From Bacillus vallismortis (GTDB taxonomy: Bacteria; Bacillota; Bacilli; Bacillales; Bacillaceae): DNA of 64,000 bases. Positions 46,865 to 56,142 of this stretch are shown piece after piece. The notes under the pieces were generated by a model, which saw nothing but the letters and a program-made list of their open reading frames with translations, was not told the DNA's origin and searched no databases. The position numbers were made by a program, and so were the translations under genes. Location of the stretch: positions 3,586,137 through 3,650,136 of the forward strand of contig NZ_CP160797.1 of the NCBI RefSeq assembly GCF_040784915.1, in the 5' to 3' direction. Positions within the stretch are counted from its first letter, which is position 1, and each line of letters starts with the position of its first letter.

Positions 46865-49800
46865 TGGCGTAAATCAAACTGGTCTGGCGCGGGACGATAG
46901 GTCTCTTTTTTCGTCTTGAACTTCCAGATCGGTGATTTCGTTTTGCCGTTAAAACTGTCTTCCACAATGGTGTACCAATAATAAACAGAGTGCGGCTCAA
47001 GATGATCCCAGCGGAACTCAGCAGTATCCCCGCTCTTCACTTGCTCCCGTTTTCCGAGCTCTTCATTGGTATATACATTACATTCAAAATAATCGGTTTC
47101 CACCTTTTTGATCCTCGGCTTCAAATCAAGTGAAAGAGAAAACTCATCCTTGTTTCCGTAGGTATCCGTATCATAGAAGTTCTTATCATGTAAATACGGA
47201 GAGTACGTCGACACATGCACCATATCATTCGCCTGGTCAAATTGCAGCAAACGCAAATATCCTTGTCCGCCTTCCGGTCCGCCCTGATAATCGGCCAGCA
47301 TTTGATGCACGAGGCGATCCGGCTTTCCATCACCATCATCATCAAGCTCATCTGTTTTTCTCATCGCACTATGATAATGCCCGCTCAACACCATCACGAC
47401 ATTCGGATTCGCCTTAACCACTTTTTTGAATATTTTCTCTCCGATCGGGCTTCTGTTTCCGCTGACCAGCAAATACTCATGAAAAGATAACACAGCCATC
47501 CGGTCAGGGTGCTTCTTCAGTACCTGATTCATCCACGCGATGTCTTCATCGGTAATGCCCCACCCCATGTACAGCATGATATAATCATTGCCGTTGCTCG
47601 AAATCAAGTCATAATGTCCGCGGTTATTTTTATAGGAACCGCCATAATGCAATTTTTTATCAAAACGGTGGCTGCCAAAGTATTTGCCAAACGCCCTATA
47701 GGAGCCGTCCTTATGCCCGACATCGTGGTTGCCAGCCAGCACGCCGTATGGAATTCCGTTCTTATCCAGAACAGACATTGACCGATCAGCGTTTTTCCAC
47801 TGTCTGATATCGGCAGAATCATCTACAATATCACCCGTGTGAAACACATATTTGACATTGAGCCGCTTTTGATTATTTTTGATCCATGCGGTCTGTTTAT
47901 CAAAAATATGCGGGTAGCTTTCGGCGTAATACTGTGTATCAGACATCCAGACAAATGTATACATATCCTTCGCTGGAGGAATTTCATCCTGGACAATCAC
48001 ATTCATCTTCGACTGCCGTACAAAATCTGAGACGATCACAGACGCCTTCAGCGTAAACGGTTTGTCATCTTTGGCAACGCAGCTGTCAACCGTCTGCCAC
48101 TCGTTTGTCCGGTAATTCCAAGCATACATCGTCACCTTTCTCCCCGATAAAGAACTCCCCTGCCAGACCGCTTCCGCCAAGTCATTCTCATCAACTGACG
48201 GATCAACCGTCACTTCAAAGCGATGATAAGGGAAAAGCTCCTTCTTTTCTGTCGATACTGTTTTTCCGTCAGCGGCTGATACCCGCTCCAATTCTTGATT
48301 CGTAAACGGGGTCTCACTTTCCGGCACAAAGCTTTTCGGCGGTTCAGTCAGTGACGCGTGCTTGAATATCTTCACATTGTTTCGCGCTGTATATTGAAAT
48401 CCTCTATAAAAAGCGACATTCATGGCGTCATTCGTCGGGTCCTTCACCCGTACAGAAAGCTTTGCCCTATGTGTATCGGCTTCACTGTCTATGACCTCCG
48501 GCTGATCCGGATGCTCCCGTTCTGTTTTAAACGTGCGCTCTATGACCGTTTTATTGCCCGCGAGGTCCGTTGCTGTCACTTTTAGAGAATGTTTTCCCGG
48601 CGATAGTTCAGAAGATGACGTATGATATGGGAGTGTAATGCTTTCGCCATCTAAAGACGCCTCCACTTCCTCAATTTTGCTCCATTTATCATAGATATCC
48701 GCCTGCAAGATAAGATTTCCTTTATACGTTTGTCCCTCGGTGACATTCGGCTCAATGTGAGGCCCTGAATTATCCACCCGCACAACCAAACTTACATTTT
48801 CCTTGCCGTCGCTTGCTTGAATATGGTGAGCACCTTCAGAAAGTTTTGATGTATCCCACTCCAGCAGCTGTGACGTAAACAGGCCGTCAGGCAGATTGAA
48901 TTGAAATTGCCAGCTTTTTTTCGAGCGCTGATTATCTCCAATAAAGAGTTCCTTTTCGGGAGAAACCCTCGGATCCCTGATAACCGTCCCATCCGATAAC
49001 ACCAATCGGGCGTTTTTGACTAAGAAATCATCACGGTTTTCAGCCGTATCAAATGGAGACACCTTCGAACCTGAACGTATGGTAATACGCTGCAGCTGCT
49101 TTCCTTTCCGAAGCAGCGTTTCTGGCAATGGAACAGAATAGGTGCGGTATTTATTTGTCGTATCATCAAACACCTTTAGCACTTTGCCATCCATTGTGAC
49201 TGCGTTTTTAAAGTAGAGATTTGTTTTTCTCGTATCGAACGCAAAATACACTTCTTTTTCCATAGCAGGCTCTGGCACTTGTTTTTTTCCGTCAATCCAT
49301 AGCTTAATGCTGTCAGTGTGCCCGTCTGTTGTCGCTTTGAGGAACTGGGTTCCCGACAGCGTGTCTCTGTTTTCAATGTTCATACGCAAACCGTGCGATT
49401 TGCTTGTTTGTTTAATATCAATCATTTTGACCGGCGTTTTCGCTTCATTGCTCCCGTCCCCAGCCGCCACGTAATACTCAAGCTGATCCTTCCCGATCAG
49501 TTCAGGCGAATACACAATATAATGGTAGAGATTGTCGTTGCGGTCTTTTTCAGCGAGAATGCGCTTAAACGGTTTGTTTTCATCTGTTCGATAGTAAAAG
49601 GCCGCAGTTTTCACAAGATTGCGATCCCGTATGTCAGCCCGCAGCTCAATGCTTTCAGCAGGACGGACAGGCTTACGGTCAGTCAAATCCTCAATAACCG
49701 GCTTTTCTTTATCAAGCTTGATTTTTCGTTTCTGCTCAGGCACCTGCGCCTGTAATACGGTTCCCGGAGACGGATTCTTTTCTCCGATTGAAATATTGAG

Positions 49801-50721
49801 AAGTTCTGCGGTTCCGTCCAGAGGATATTTGTAAAGCACAGACGAGAGCCGGCGAAGCGCATGTTTCCGATAATGCGCAACTGAGATATCTTTTCCTGTA
49901 TTCGTTGATATCACAACTGCCCGCGGCCTGGTATTGGCCATGCCCTCTGTCTCTTCTATCACCGCCAGATTTTTCCCTTCCGTTAATTGTGTCTGGTAAT
50001 ATCGATTGAAATCCCCCGCCGTCAATTCTGGATGACCGGCAGGCTTCAGCCAAACCACAAACGTTTCACCGGATGGAATCGTGATCCTTTCTTCAGGTCT
50101 CCAAATCAGATCCGAATCAGGCCCTTCTTTCGGATAGCGGTAACGGATATGATAGTCTTTAAAATCAATCGTTCTGTCAGTCGTATTGTAAATCTCAATA
50201 AATTCATAACCATCTGCACGTCCCGTATTCTTCGTATCAACCGCCAGCTCTGTAATCAGAAGCTCCGGAATATGGGCAAGATCCGCTTGATAGCCTTCAA
50301 GCTTCAGTTTTTTCGTTCCCGACTCGGCCCGCTGCTTCCCATTCGAAATCACAATGTAATACTCAAGCTCGCTGTTCCAAATCAATCGTTTTGGAATTTG
50401 CGTCAAAAACTTGTGAATCGCTCCGGGTGTCGGGTCCATCGGCACCATTTTGTAGCCCAGCTCATTACTTTGTTTATAAAAAAGAAAGGCAGAAAATGCT
50501 TGATACTCATTGTCACGCACTTGAGCCTCAATCATCAGATTGCTTTTCATTTCAGCTTTCACATCGATTTGAGGAGGATTTTCAAGCAAGGGTATGTAAT
50601 GAGGCGTTTGGAATGGTTCCTGTTTTGTAACAGGGAAAACTTTCGGTTCATGATGGCCGCCAGACAAAACTGAAAGAAAAGACAAGAATAAAGAAGCGAT
50701 AACTGTGTATTTCCTCATCAA
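46849..50721 (-). CDS. yvnB: Large secreted multidomain calcineurin-like phosphoesterase YvnB
   Basis: A 1290-residue exported protein. After a signal peptide (about 1-22) there is a region of Ig/Bacterial-surface-like domains, a lamin-tail-like domain near residues 150-260 (ITELAVDTKNTGRADGYEFIEIYN), several more beta-sandwich segments (for example VIEDLTDRKPVRP, DNSGPHIEPNVTEGQTY), and then a metallophosphoesterase (about 890-1130) with VWMSDTQYYAE, HTGDIVDD, GVLAGNHDVG, FHEYLL and LSGHYHSA as metal ligands. The C-terminus has a fibronectin-like module (FRWDHLEPHSVYYWYTIV). Its substrate is unknown; related proteins degrade nucleotides or phospholipids outside the cell. The length is the same as I recall in B. 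subtilis. Confidence 0.9.
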   Translation of the reverse strand: MMRKYTVIASLFLSFLSVLSGGHHEPKVFPVTKQEPFQTPHYIPLLENPPQIDVKAEMKSNLMIEAQVRDNEYQAFSAFLFYKQSNELGYKMVPMDPTPGAIHKFLTQIPKRLIWNSELEYYIVISNGKQRAESGTKKLKLEGYQADLAHIPELLITELAVDTKNTGRADGYEFIEIYNTTDRTIDFKDYHIRYRYPKEGPDSDLIWRPEERITIPSGETFVVWLKPAGHPELTAGDFNRYYQTQLTEGKNLAVIEETEGMANTRPRAVVISTNTGKDISVAHYRKHALRRLSSVLYKYPLDGTAELLNISIGEKNPSPGTVLQAQVPEQKRKIKLDKEKPVIEDLTDRKPVRPAESIELRADIRDRNLVKTAAFYYRTDENKPFKRILAEKDRNDNLYHYIVYSPELIGKDQLEYYVAAGDGSNEAKTPVKMIDIKQTSKSHGLRMNIENRDTLSGTQFLKATTDGHTDSIKLWIDGKKQVPEPAMEKEVYFAFDTRKTNLYFKNAVTMDGKVLKVFDDTTNKYRTYSVPLPETLLRKGKQLQRITIRSGSKVSPFDTAENRDDFLVKNARLVLSDGTVIRDPRVSPEKELFIGDNQRSKKSWQFQFNLPDGLFTSQLLEWDTSKLSEGAHHIQASDGKENVSLVVRVDNSGPHIEPNVTEGQTYKGNLILQADIYDKWSKIEEVEASLDGESITLPYHTSSSELSPGKHSLKVTATDLAGNKTVIERTFKTEREHPDQPEVIDSEADTHRAKLSVRVKDPTNDAMNVAFYRGFQYTARNNVKIFKHASLTEPPKSFVPESETPFTNQELERVSAADGKTVSTEKKELFPYHRFEVTVDPSVDENDLAEAVWQGSSLSGRKVTMYAWNYRTNEWQTVDSCVAKDDKPFTLKASVIVSDFVRQSKMNVIVQDEIPPAKDMYTFVWMSDTQYYAESYPHIFDKQTAWIKNNQKRLNVKYVFHTGDIVDDSADIRQWKNADRSMSVLDKNGIPYGVLAGNHDVGHKDGSYRAFGKYFGSHRFDKKLHYGGSYKNNRGHYDLISSNGNDYIMLYMGWGITDEDIAWMNQVLKKHPDRMAVLSFHEYLLVSGNRSPIGEKIFKKVVKANPNVVMVLSGHYHSAMRKTDELDDDGDGKPDRLVHQMLADYQGGPEGGQGYLRLLQFDQANDMVHVSTYSPYLHDKNFYDTDTYGNKDEFSLSLDLKPRIKKVETDYFECNVYTNEELGKREQVKSGDTAEFRWDHLEPHSVYYWYTIVEDSFNGKTKSPIWKFKTKKETYRPAPDQFDLRHVSNP

Positions 50722-50809
50722 AGCACCTCCCTTTTCATGTATTTTGCGTCTGAACAGGGAAGCTTATGAGTTCATTTTTGTGCAAAAAGAACAAAAAAGC
50801 GTCTGCCTC

Positions 50810-50859
50810 TTGAAAATCCCACTATTACCCAGTAAACTAAGGATAGTTAACCAGTTAAC
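50810..50859 (+). promoter_or_regulatory. yvnA promoter with operator at the start site
   Basis: TTGAAA (50810-50815), 17 bp, TAAACT (50833-50838), and then GTTAACCAGTTAAC (50846-50859) beginning about where transcription should start. The symmetric element fits a MarR-type operator, so YvnA probably represses itself. Confidence 0.65.
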
Positions 50860-50882
50860 AATTAAATCAGAGAGGCAGATTG

Positions 50883-51356
50883 ATGAACAACAGCATTCAT
50901 GATGAATTATTTCAAGCGATACAACAATTCGCATTTAAAAGGGATAAACGCGTCTTGCAAAAGGTGCAAATACCGTCCAGCGATATGTCCTCAGAACATC
51001 TTGGTCACCTCAAAAAAGACTGGACATTGACCCAGCTTCATATTGTTTCCTGCATACACACCAGCCAAAATGTGAATAACAGCTTTCTGGCATCCCGCTT
51101 ACATATCTCAAAAGCAGCTGTTTCAAAAGCGGTTCAAGCTTTGTTGAAACACAATATCGTCACAGTGAAAAAAAAGCCCGGCAATAAAAAAGAAACTTTT
51201 TATACGTTAACTGAAAGCGGCAGAGGACTGGCGGCATTCCATGACCAGCTTCATGAAAAAGCTAAGGAGCAGTACAAGCGGCTCTTCAATGAATTTTCGA
51301 TTGATGATTTAAAAACAGTGACTGCGTTTTTCAACTTATGGGTAAAACATATGTAA
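50883..51356 (+). CDS. yvnA: MarR-family transcriptional regulator YvnA
   Basis: A 157-residue winged-helix regulator. The DNA-binding part spans about residues 40-110 (LTQLHIVSCIHTSQ, FLASRLHISKAAVSKAVQALLKH, VKKKPGNKKETFYTLTESG). The flanking helices form the dimer. I use ATG 50883, seven bases after GAGAGG; a TTG one codon earlier is also in frame. A symmetric operator-like sequence sits at its own predicted transcription start. Its targets are unknown; divergent yvnB, about 160 bp away, is the nearest candidate. In general MarR proteins respond to small aromatic or oxidising compounds. Confidence 0.92.
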   Translation: MNNSIHDELFQAIQQFAFKRDKRVLQKVQIPSSDMSSEHLGHLKKDWTLTQLHIVSCIHTSQNVNNSFLASRLHISKAAVSKAVQALLKHNIVTVKKKPGNKKETFYTLTESGRGLAAFHDQLHEKAKEQYKRLFNEFSIDDLKTVTAFFNLWVKHM

Positions 51357-51388
51357 AAAAGCCTCGCCCGCATGGGAGAGACCTTTGA
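51357..51388 (-). terminator. Terminator cypX / yvnA
   Basis: Minus-strand GTCTCTCCC-ATGC-GGGCGAGGC followed by TTTTTT, just after the cypX stop. A runs on the other side may serve yvnA as well. Confidence 0.7.
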
Positions 51389-51394
51389 ATCTTA

Positions 51395-52612
51395 TTAAAC
51401 TCTGTCAAACGTAATATGAAGTGAAACGGGTCCGCGTGTATACAAACCGGACTCAGCATAACGAAAACCTTCCTCTAATCGGATATTCCGCATGTTATCC
51501 AGTACAATATTGGCTACAATCTCGATTTCGGTTTTGGCAAAAGCTGCTCCTACACAGTTATGGATGCCGGATCCGAAAGCGAGATGCCGGGCGGCGCCGC
51601 TAAAAGCGCTCTTGATACCGAGGTCTTCCCGATGAATATTAAATACGTCAGGATGTTCAAACGCTTCAGGGTCCCGGTTAGCTGCTCCGATCATACAAAA
51701 AACAATCGTATCTTTTTTGATTTCTATACCGCCGACCGCCGTTTCTTGGGACAGCTGCCGCGGAATCAGCTGAACCGGCGGTTTATAACGCAACGTCTCC
51801 GCAATGGCTCTTGACACTAACGAACGGTCAGCCAAAACATCATTCATCTGCTCAGGATTGTTGAGCAAATGATAGATCATCAGCGCCAGCGTCTTATCCG
51901 CCGGTTCCGTTGCGGCTAACAGCACATTGAGAATCAGGGCCAGTATATCCTTGTCCGACATCGCCATGCCTTCATATTCAGAAGTACATAGGATAGAAAT
52001 TAAATCTGATCCCGGATTGAGGCGGCGTTCTTCGATGACAGGCATCAAGTATTGGGAAAGCTGTTCGCTGCACCATAAAGAATGCGCCCGCGCTTCAGGA
52101 GTCTGAGAGATACTCGTAATAAAATCGGCAACTCCGCTGTGCCACTCGGCGATTTTTTCATGATCTCTTTTATCCAGCCCGAGCATGTCCATCGTGACAC
52201 ACACCGCAAACGTCTTTCCAAAATCATTGACGAGATCGATTCTCCCTTTTTCAAGATAAGGAGCTAACAAGTTTTCTGCATTTTGTTTAATCAATGGAGA
52301 CAGATGATCCAATGCGTCCCCGACAAAGCTTCTCACTACAATTCTTCTTTTTGCGGAGTGTTCTTTTCCATGCATTTGGGCGAGCACAGGGCCGCGCATG
52401 ACCGGTTCAGCACGCTCAACAAGTGATTTTGTCGTAAAGATATCCGGATGCTGAAGGATATAGCGGACATCGTGATAGCGGCTGATAAAATAGCTGTCTA
52501 TCGACTCTTCATAATGAACAGGATCTTCCTCCCGCAGCTGTGAAAAATAAGCATATGGATTTTCTTGAAATTGATCAGAAAGCACACTAAACAATTTAAT
52601 GGATTGACTCAT
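51395..52612 (-). CDS. cypX: Cytochrome P450 CypX (pulcherriminic acid synthase)
   Basis: A soluble P450 of 405 residues that oxidises cyclo(L-Leu-L-Leu) to pulcherriminic acid. The heme ligand Cys is in HLAFGSGIHNCVGAAFAKTE, the ExxR pair in AIAETLRYKPP, and the I-helix reads LLAATEPADKTLAL, with Glu-Pro instead of the common Asp-Thr. The start MSQSIKLFSV (52612) gives the family length; the longer open frame runs into yvmC. It is 15 bp downstream of yvmC in a two-gene operon. Confidence 0.96.
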   Translation of the reverse strand: MSQSIKLFSVLSDQFQENPYAYFSQLREEDPVHYEESIDSYFISRYHDVRYILQHPDIFTTKSLVERAEPVMRGPVLAQMHGKEHSAKRRIVVRSFVGDALDHLSPLIKQNAENLLAPYLEKGRIDLVNDFGKTFAVCVTMDMLGLDKRDHEKIAEWHSGVADFITSISQTPEARAHSLWCSEQLSQYLMPVIEERRLNPGSDLISILCTSEYEGMAMSDKDILALILNVLLAATEPADKTLALMIYHLLNNPEQMNDVLADRSLVSRAIAETLRYKPPVQLIPRQLSQETAVGGIEIKKDTIVFCMIGAANRDPEAFEHPDVFNIHREDLGIKSAFSGAARHLAFGSGIHNCVGAAFAKTEIEIVANIVLDNMRNIRLEEGFRYAESGLYTRGPVSLHITFDRV

Positions 52613-52626
52613 GTTTACTCCCCCTG

Positions 52627-53373
52627 TCATCCTTCAGATGTGATCCGTGATTCAGAAAGCATCTGCTCCATTTCCTGCACAATGAGATATCCTTGGTTCG
52701 GCCGCATACGAATAGAAAATTCATGATTACTGATCTGCTCACCCAGCTTCCACGGACGATGATAAGCAAGGAGCGTCTCTTCCACCTCTAAAATATCCGG
52801 TGCTCCAATAAAAAACGGCATCTCTGCTATGACATATTCCACAGCAAGATTCAGCATATCCTCACTGACTTCTTCCATCATCAAGCTGATGCCGCGCGCA
52901 CGCCCGATCATCGCCTCACGAGACATGTCCAAACAAGCCTGCCGAAAATGAGGCTGTTCAAAAAACGCATGTTCAACTTCTTGTCTCATCAGCTGGTAGG
53001 CTTTGTTTTCCGTGAAATCAGAAAATGTATGAATCGCCTTCGGGTCCCCGCCATGAGCTGCAAGAGCCCTTTCTGCAAACCTTCTGTTTCGCGATACCTC
53101 TTTCCTTACTTTTCGTTCCGCCTTGCCTCTGGGAGTTCCGAGCGCTTCAAGAAGATTAGCCGCCTCATGCCCCGCAAGCAAAACAGAAACACTCTTAAAT
53201 TCAGCGGTTGCCCAACCAATCAATCTGTAAATATAATCCTCAGAAAATCTGCTGTTAAACGGGCTGATACCCACTAAAACATGCCGGCGCCGTTCAAATA
53301 TTTCTCTGCAGTTTTGTGTCAGAGACTCAGCAGTAAAATACACAGGCTTTTTTTCCGTCACCATTTCAGTCAT
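52627..53373 (-). CDS. yvmC: Cyclodipeptide synthase YvmC (cyclo-Leu-Leu)
   Basis: A 248-residue enzyme with a class I aminoacyl-tRNA synthetase-like fold. It uses two leucyl-tRNAs to make cyclo(L-leucyl-L-leucyl), the precursor of pulcherriminic acid. The nucleophile Ser37 is in [18 protein letters not shown], and the Tyr of [12 protein letters not shown] and the basic helix [19 protein letters not shown] for tRNA contact are present. The start is taken at the ATG giving [10 protein letters not shown], which puts the catalytic Ser at position 37 as in the known enzyme. An ATG three codons earlier is closer to AGGGG. It is the first gene of yvmC-cypX, with a palindromic operator at its transcription start. 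Confidence 0.95.
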   Translation of the reverse strand: MTEMVTEKKPVYFTAESLTQNCREIFERRRHVLVGISPFNSRFSEDYIYRLIGWATAEFKSVSVLLAGHEAANLLEALGTPRGKAERKVRKEVSRNRRFAERALAAHGGDPKAIHTFSDFTENKAYQLMRQEVEHAFFEQPHFRQACLDMSREAMIGRARGISLMMEEVSEDMLNLAVEYVIAEMPFFIGAPDILEVEETLLAYHRPWKLGEQISNHEFSIRMRPNQGYLIVQEMEQMLSESRITSEG

Positions 53374-53543
53374 CTCATTCACCCCTAAAAAACTTATCCC
53401 GCTTTAAGTCTTCACCCTCAAACATGGGATGGAACAACTGGTACAACTGAACAAGACGAATGGCAGGCAGCACTTAAAGTTTCCAAATGAATTTTGTTCA
53501 GATTTCAACTTCTTTTTGGATTCATTACAATGTACGCCTAATA

Positions 53544-53596
53544 AATGTTTACTAGTAAACATTAGTTATTTTATCCCTTATTTTTCCTTTCGTCAA
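53544..53596 (-). promoter_or_regulatory. yvmC-cypX promoter with perfect palindromic operator
   Basis: On the minus strand TTGACG (53591-53596), a 17-bp spacer and TAAAAT (53568-53573) form the promoter. A 20-bp perfect palindrome (53544-53563, core TGTTTACTAGTAAACA) covers the expected transcription start near 53561. It is the likely YvmB (MarR) operator. The untranslated leader from there to the yvmC ATG is about 190 nt; I see no gene in it. Confidence 0.8.
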
Positions 53597-53707
53597 TACG
53601 ATCAGTACCCAAACAATTGAAAATAAATGTTAATGTCACATTTTTCACACACTTTTTACACTTATATTCAGCATGACTAACAGCAAATAAAGTTTAAACA
53701 CCAGCAA

Positions 53708-53756
53708 TTGACAACGAAAGCAAGAAAAGATAAAATTGAATCGTTCACCAGTAAAC
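53708..53756 (+). promoter_or_regulatory. yvmB-yvmA promoter with imperfect operator
   Basis: TTGACA (53708-53713), 17 bp, TAAAAT (53731-53736), then GTTCACCAGTAAAC (53743-53756) at the expected start site. The operator is an imperfect copy of the palindrome in front of yvmC, suggesting weaker autorepression by YvmB. The region between the two divergent promoters (53597-53707) holds no gene that I can support. Confidence 0.75.
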
Positions 53757-53809
53757 AATATTATTATTATTTCTTTGTAAACTATAATTTCCAAGAAAGA
53801 AGGTTGCCT

Positions 53810-54319
53810 ATGTCTAATTTGACAAAGCAGATGATATACGACATATACGTGAGGCTGCTGCACCTTAATGAACAAAAAGCGAACACTTCACTTCAGCAGT
53901 TTTTTAAGGAGGCCGCAGAAAAGGATGTGATGGATGTTCCTAAAAACATGACAAGCATTCATGTCATTGACTGTATCGGCCGGCATGAACCCATTAACAA
54001 CGCAGGAATCGCCAGAAAAATGAATTTATCGAAGGCAAATGTAACGAAAATCAGCACAAAACTGATTAAGGAAGAATTCATTAACAGCTATCAGCTGACA
54101 GATAACAAGAAAGAAGTGTATTTCAAGTTAACTCGTAAAGGCAGACGGATTTTCGACTTGCATGAGAAACTGCATAAAAAAAAGGAACTGGCTTTTTACC
54201 AATTCCTCGATTCATTCTCACAAGATGAGCAAAATGCTGTATTGAAATTTTTAGAGAACCTGACGTCTTCACTTGAAGCAGAACAAACCAACGAGGCTCC
54301 GGATAAACCTGTAAAGTAA
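53810..54319 (+). CDS. yvmB: MarR-family repressor YvmB of the pulcherriminic acid genes
   Basis: A 169-residue MarR regulator. The winged helix spans about 40-115 ([36 protein letters not shown], in part, then [15 protein letters not shown]). In B. subtilis YvmB represses yvmC-cypX and neighbouring genes. The start is ATG 53810 after AAGAAAGAAGG; an upstream in-frame ATG at 53708 lies inside the promoter. It is followed 20 bp later by yvmA and divergent from yvmC, the usual arrangement of a MarR regulator with its targets. Confidence 0.93.
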   Translation: MSNLTKQMIYDIYVRLLHLNEQKANTSLQQFFKEAAEKDVMDVPKNMTSIHVIDCIGRHEPINNAGIARKMNLSKANVTKISTKLIKEEFINSYQLTDNKKEVYFKLTRKGRRIFDLHEKLHKKKELAFYQFLDSFSQDEQNAVLKFLENLTSSLEAEQTNEAPDKPVK

Positions 54320-54339
54320 ACAAAAAGGCGGTGTACACA

Positions 54340-55551
54340 ATGGCTCAAACGAAATCAAAGGCGGTATTGATCTTATATATTGTTTGCTTCAGCGCATTTT
54401 TTGCGTCTTTAAGCCAAAACATTTATTCACCTATTATCCCGATTATTAAAGAATCGTTCCACGTTTCCGCAGCAATGGTCAATCTGTCAGTCTCAGTCTT
54501 TATGATTGTGACAGCGATTATGCAAATTATATTAGGGACTATCATCGATTTTAAAGGCGCGCGGTTTGTATTGATTGCCGGTATTCTGGCAACGGCAGCC
54601 GCCAGCATCGGCTGTGCGGTGACCACTGACTTTACTTTGTTTCTGATATTCAGAATGATACAGGCAGCCGGGTCCGCAGCACTGCCTCTTATTGCTGCCA
54701 CTACGATCGGACAGCTTTTTACAGGCAGGGAACGCGGAAGTGCCATGGGAACGTATCAAATGCTCCTTTCCGCCGCGCCGGCTATCGCACCTGTCCTCGG
54801 GGGATTGATCGGCGGAGCAGCCGGGTACGAAGGGATCTTTTGGATGCTTACGGCCATCTCTGTCATTATGCTGGCGGCAAACAGCATGATCTTTCCCAAA
54901 GATTCTCCCGCTGGCTCTAAGCAGCAAACTAAGGGCAATGTTTTTACCCATTACAAATCAATATTTACAAACCGAACAGGAAACGTCATTTTAACCTTAA
55001 GCTTTGTCCTCTTTTTCATTTATTTTGCGGTGATCGTCTACCTCCCGATATTACTGACGGAGCATTATCATATTGATGTGAGCATTGCAGGGCTGTTGTA
55101 TTTGCCACTGGCCTTAAGTACAATCGCAGGTACGTTTCTGTTTAAAAGAATACAGGCAAAAGTCGCGCTGAACACCTTGTTTATCGGCAGCAATGTGATA
55201 GCTGCCTGCAGTATCATTTTGTTCGCCGTTACACATTCTGTTTCTCTCATTCTCATGGCACTCACACTGGCATTGTTTGGCATCTCAATGGGGGTCATCC
55301 CTCCCTTGTACTCCACAATGATCACCAATGAATTTGAACACAACAGAGGGAGCGCCATCGGAATGTTTAACTTTATCAGATACACAGGCATGGCGGCAGG
55401 TCCGATGATATCTGCTTATCTGCTCACAATGATACCGTCTGCCATGTCGTTTGGCCTCTTAGGCCTTATATTTGCCGCATTGAGCTTTTGCCTTCTGCCG
55501 CAACTGTATCCGCCGCAGAAGCGCATGAAGCAAAAAAAACACCACATGTAA
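54340..55551 (+). CDS. yvmA: MFS transporter YvmA, probable pulcherriminic acid exporter
   Basis: A twelve-helix major facilitator of 403 residues, DHA1 (Bcr/CflA-like) type. Motif A-like residues are in [16 protein letters not shown] and the antiporter motif C region in [21 protein letters not shown]. It is co-transcribed with yvmB and next to yvmC-cypX, and has been linked to export of pulcherriminic acid in Bacillus. The start is ATG 54340, nine bases after AAGGCGG; a GTG at 54331 abuts that site and is less likely. Confidence 0.92.
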   Translation: MAQTKSKAVLILYIVCFSAFFASLSQNIYSPIIPIIKESFHVSAAMVNLSVSVFMIVTAIMQIILGTIIDFKGARFVLIAGILATAAASIGCAVTTDFTLFLIFRMIQAAGSAALPLIAATTIGQLFTGRERGSAMGTYQMLLSAAPAIAPVLGGLIGGAAGYEGIFWMLTAISVIMLAANSMIFPKDSPAGSKQQTKGNVFTHYKSIFTNRTGNVILTLSFVLFFIYFAVIVYLPILLTEHYHIDVSIAGLLYLPLALSTIAGTFLFKRIQAKVALNTLFIGSNVIAACSIILFAVTHSVSLILMALTLALFGISMGVIPPLYSTMITNEFEHNRGSAIGMFNFIRYTGMAAGPMISAYLLTMIPSAMSFGLLGLIFAALSFCLLPQLYPPQKRMKQKKHHM

Positions 55552-55580
55552 AAAAGCTGCCCTTTGATGGCAGCTTTTTT
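55552..55580. terminator. Bidirectional terminator yvmA / yvlD
   Basis: AAAAAAGCTGCC-CTTTGAT-GGCAGCTTTTTTT is a perfect stem with A and T runs, between convergent genes. Confidence 0.92.
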
Positions 55581-55939
55581 TATTTCTTTTGCAGAGGTTC
55601 TAAAATCCCTTTTTGAATCAGCAAATGGAACACCGATAGGATAACGGATGCCCATATCGCTGTGCCGAAGCCGCCAATTTGAAAACTGTCACCCATAATG
55701 GACGCGGTCATCATAAGCGTAATGGCGTTAATCACAAACAAGAAGAGACCAAACGTCACCATGGTGACTGGCAGTGTGAAGATAATCAACAGCGGTTTAA
55801 TCAGCACGTTTAAGATCGATAATATGAAGCTGGCGATAACCGCTGCCCCGATGCTGCTGACATGGATGGAGTCAATGTATCCATCAATGACGATTAATAA
55901 CAATGCATTGACTAAAATGCTGACTGCCCATTTTATCAT
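55580..55939 (-). CDS. yvlD: Phage-holin-4-superfamily membrane protein YvlD
   Basis: A 119-residue membrane protein with four hydrophobic helices (WAVSILVNALLLIVIDGYI, AAVIASFILSILNVLIKPLL, VTFGLFLFVINAITLMM, GTAIWASVILSVFHLLI). This is the pattern of the Pfam phage_holin_4_2/YvlD family, named after this protein. The function is unknown. It is the last gene of the yvlABCD operon, 1 bp after yvlC. In B. subtilis this operon belongs to the SigW envelope-stress regulon. Confidence 0.92.
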   Translation of the reverse strand: MIKWAVSILVNALLLIVIDGYIDSIHVSSIGAAVIASFILSILNVLIKPLLIIFTLPVTMVTFGLFLFVINAITLMMTASIMGDSFQIGGFGTAIWASVILSVFHLLIQKGILEPLQKK

Positions 55940-55940
55940 G

Positions 55941-56138
55941 TCATTTCATTTCCCTTTCTGACGGGACGATAAAAATCCAAATGATATATATCAGCAAAAC
56001 AGGTAAAACACTTGTCATAACCGCTAAAATGACAGTTATGACTCTTAGGAGTGATGCGTCCCAATTGAAATATTCCGCGAGACCGCCGATGACACCGGCC
56101 ATTTTTTTGTTTTTCTCTGAACGATAAAGCCTATTCAT
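55941..56138 (-). CDS. yvlC: PspC-domain protein YvlC
   Basis: A 65-residue PspC family membrane protein. It has the family opening LYRSEKNKKMAGVIGGLAEYFNWDASLLRVI, in which the GGLAEYF motif is typical, and one or two hydrophobic helices at 33-58. PspC proteins take part in phage-shock/envelope-stress responses. Here it stands between yvlB and yvlD in a SigW-type operon, 4 bp after yvlB. Confidence 0.93.
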   Translation of the reverse strand: MNRLYRSEKNKKMAGVIGGLAEYFNWDASLLRVITVILAVMTSVLPVLLIYIIWIFIVPSEREMK

Positions 56139-56142
56139 TCGA

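Noticed and set aside
49987..50673. Long plus-strand open frame of 228 codons
   Set aside because: It lies wholly antisense to yvnB, has no ribosome-binding site or recognisable domain, and its composition is that of a reverse-strand shadow.
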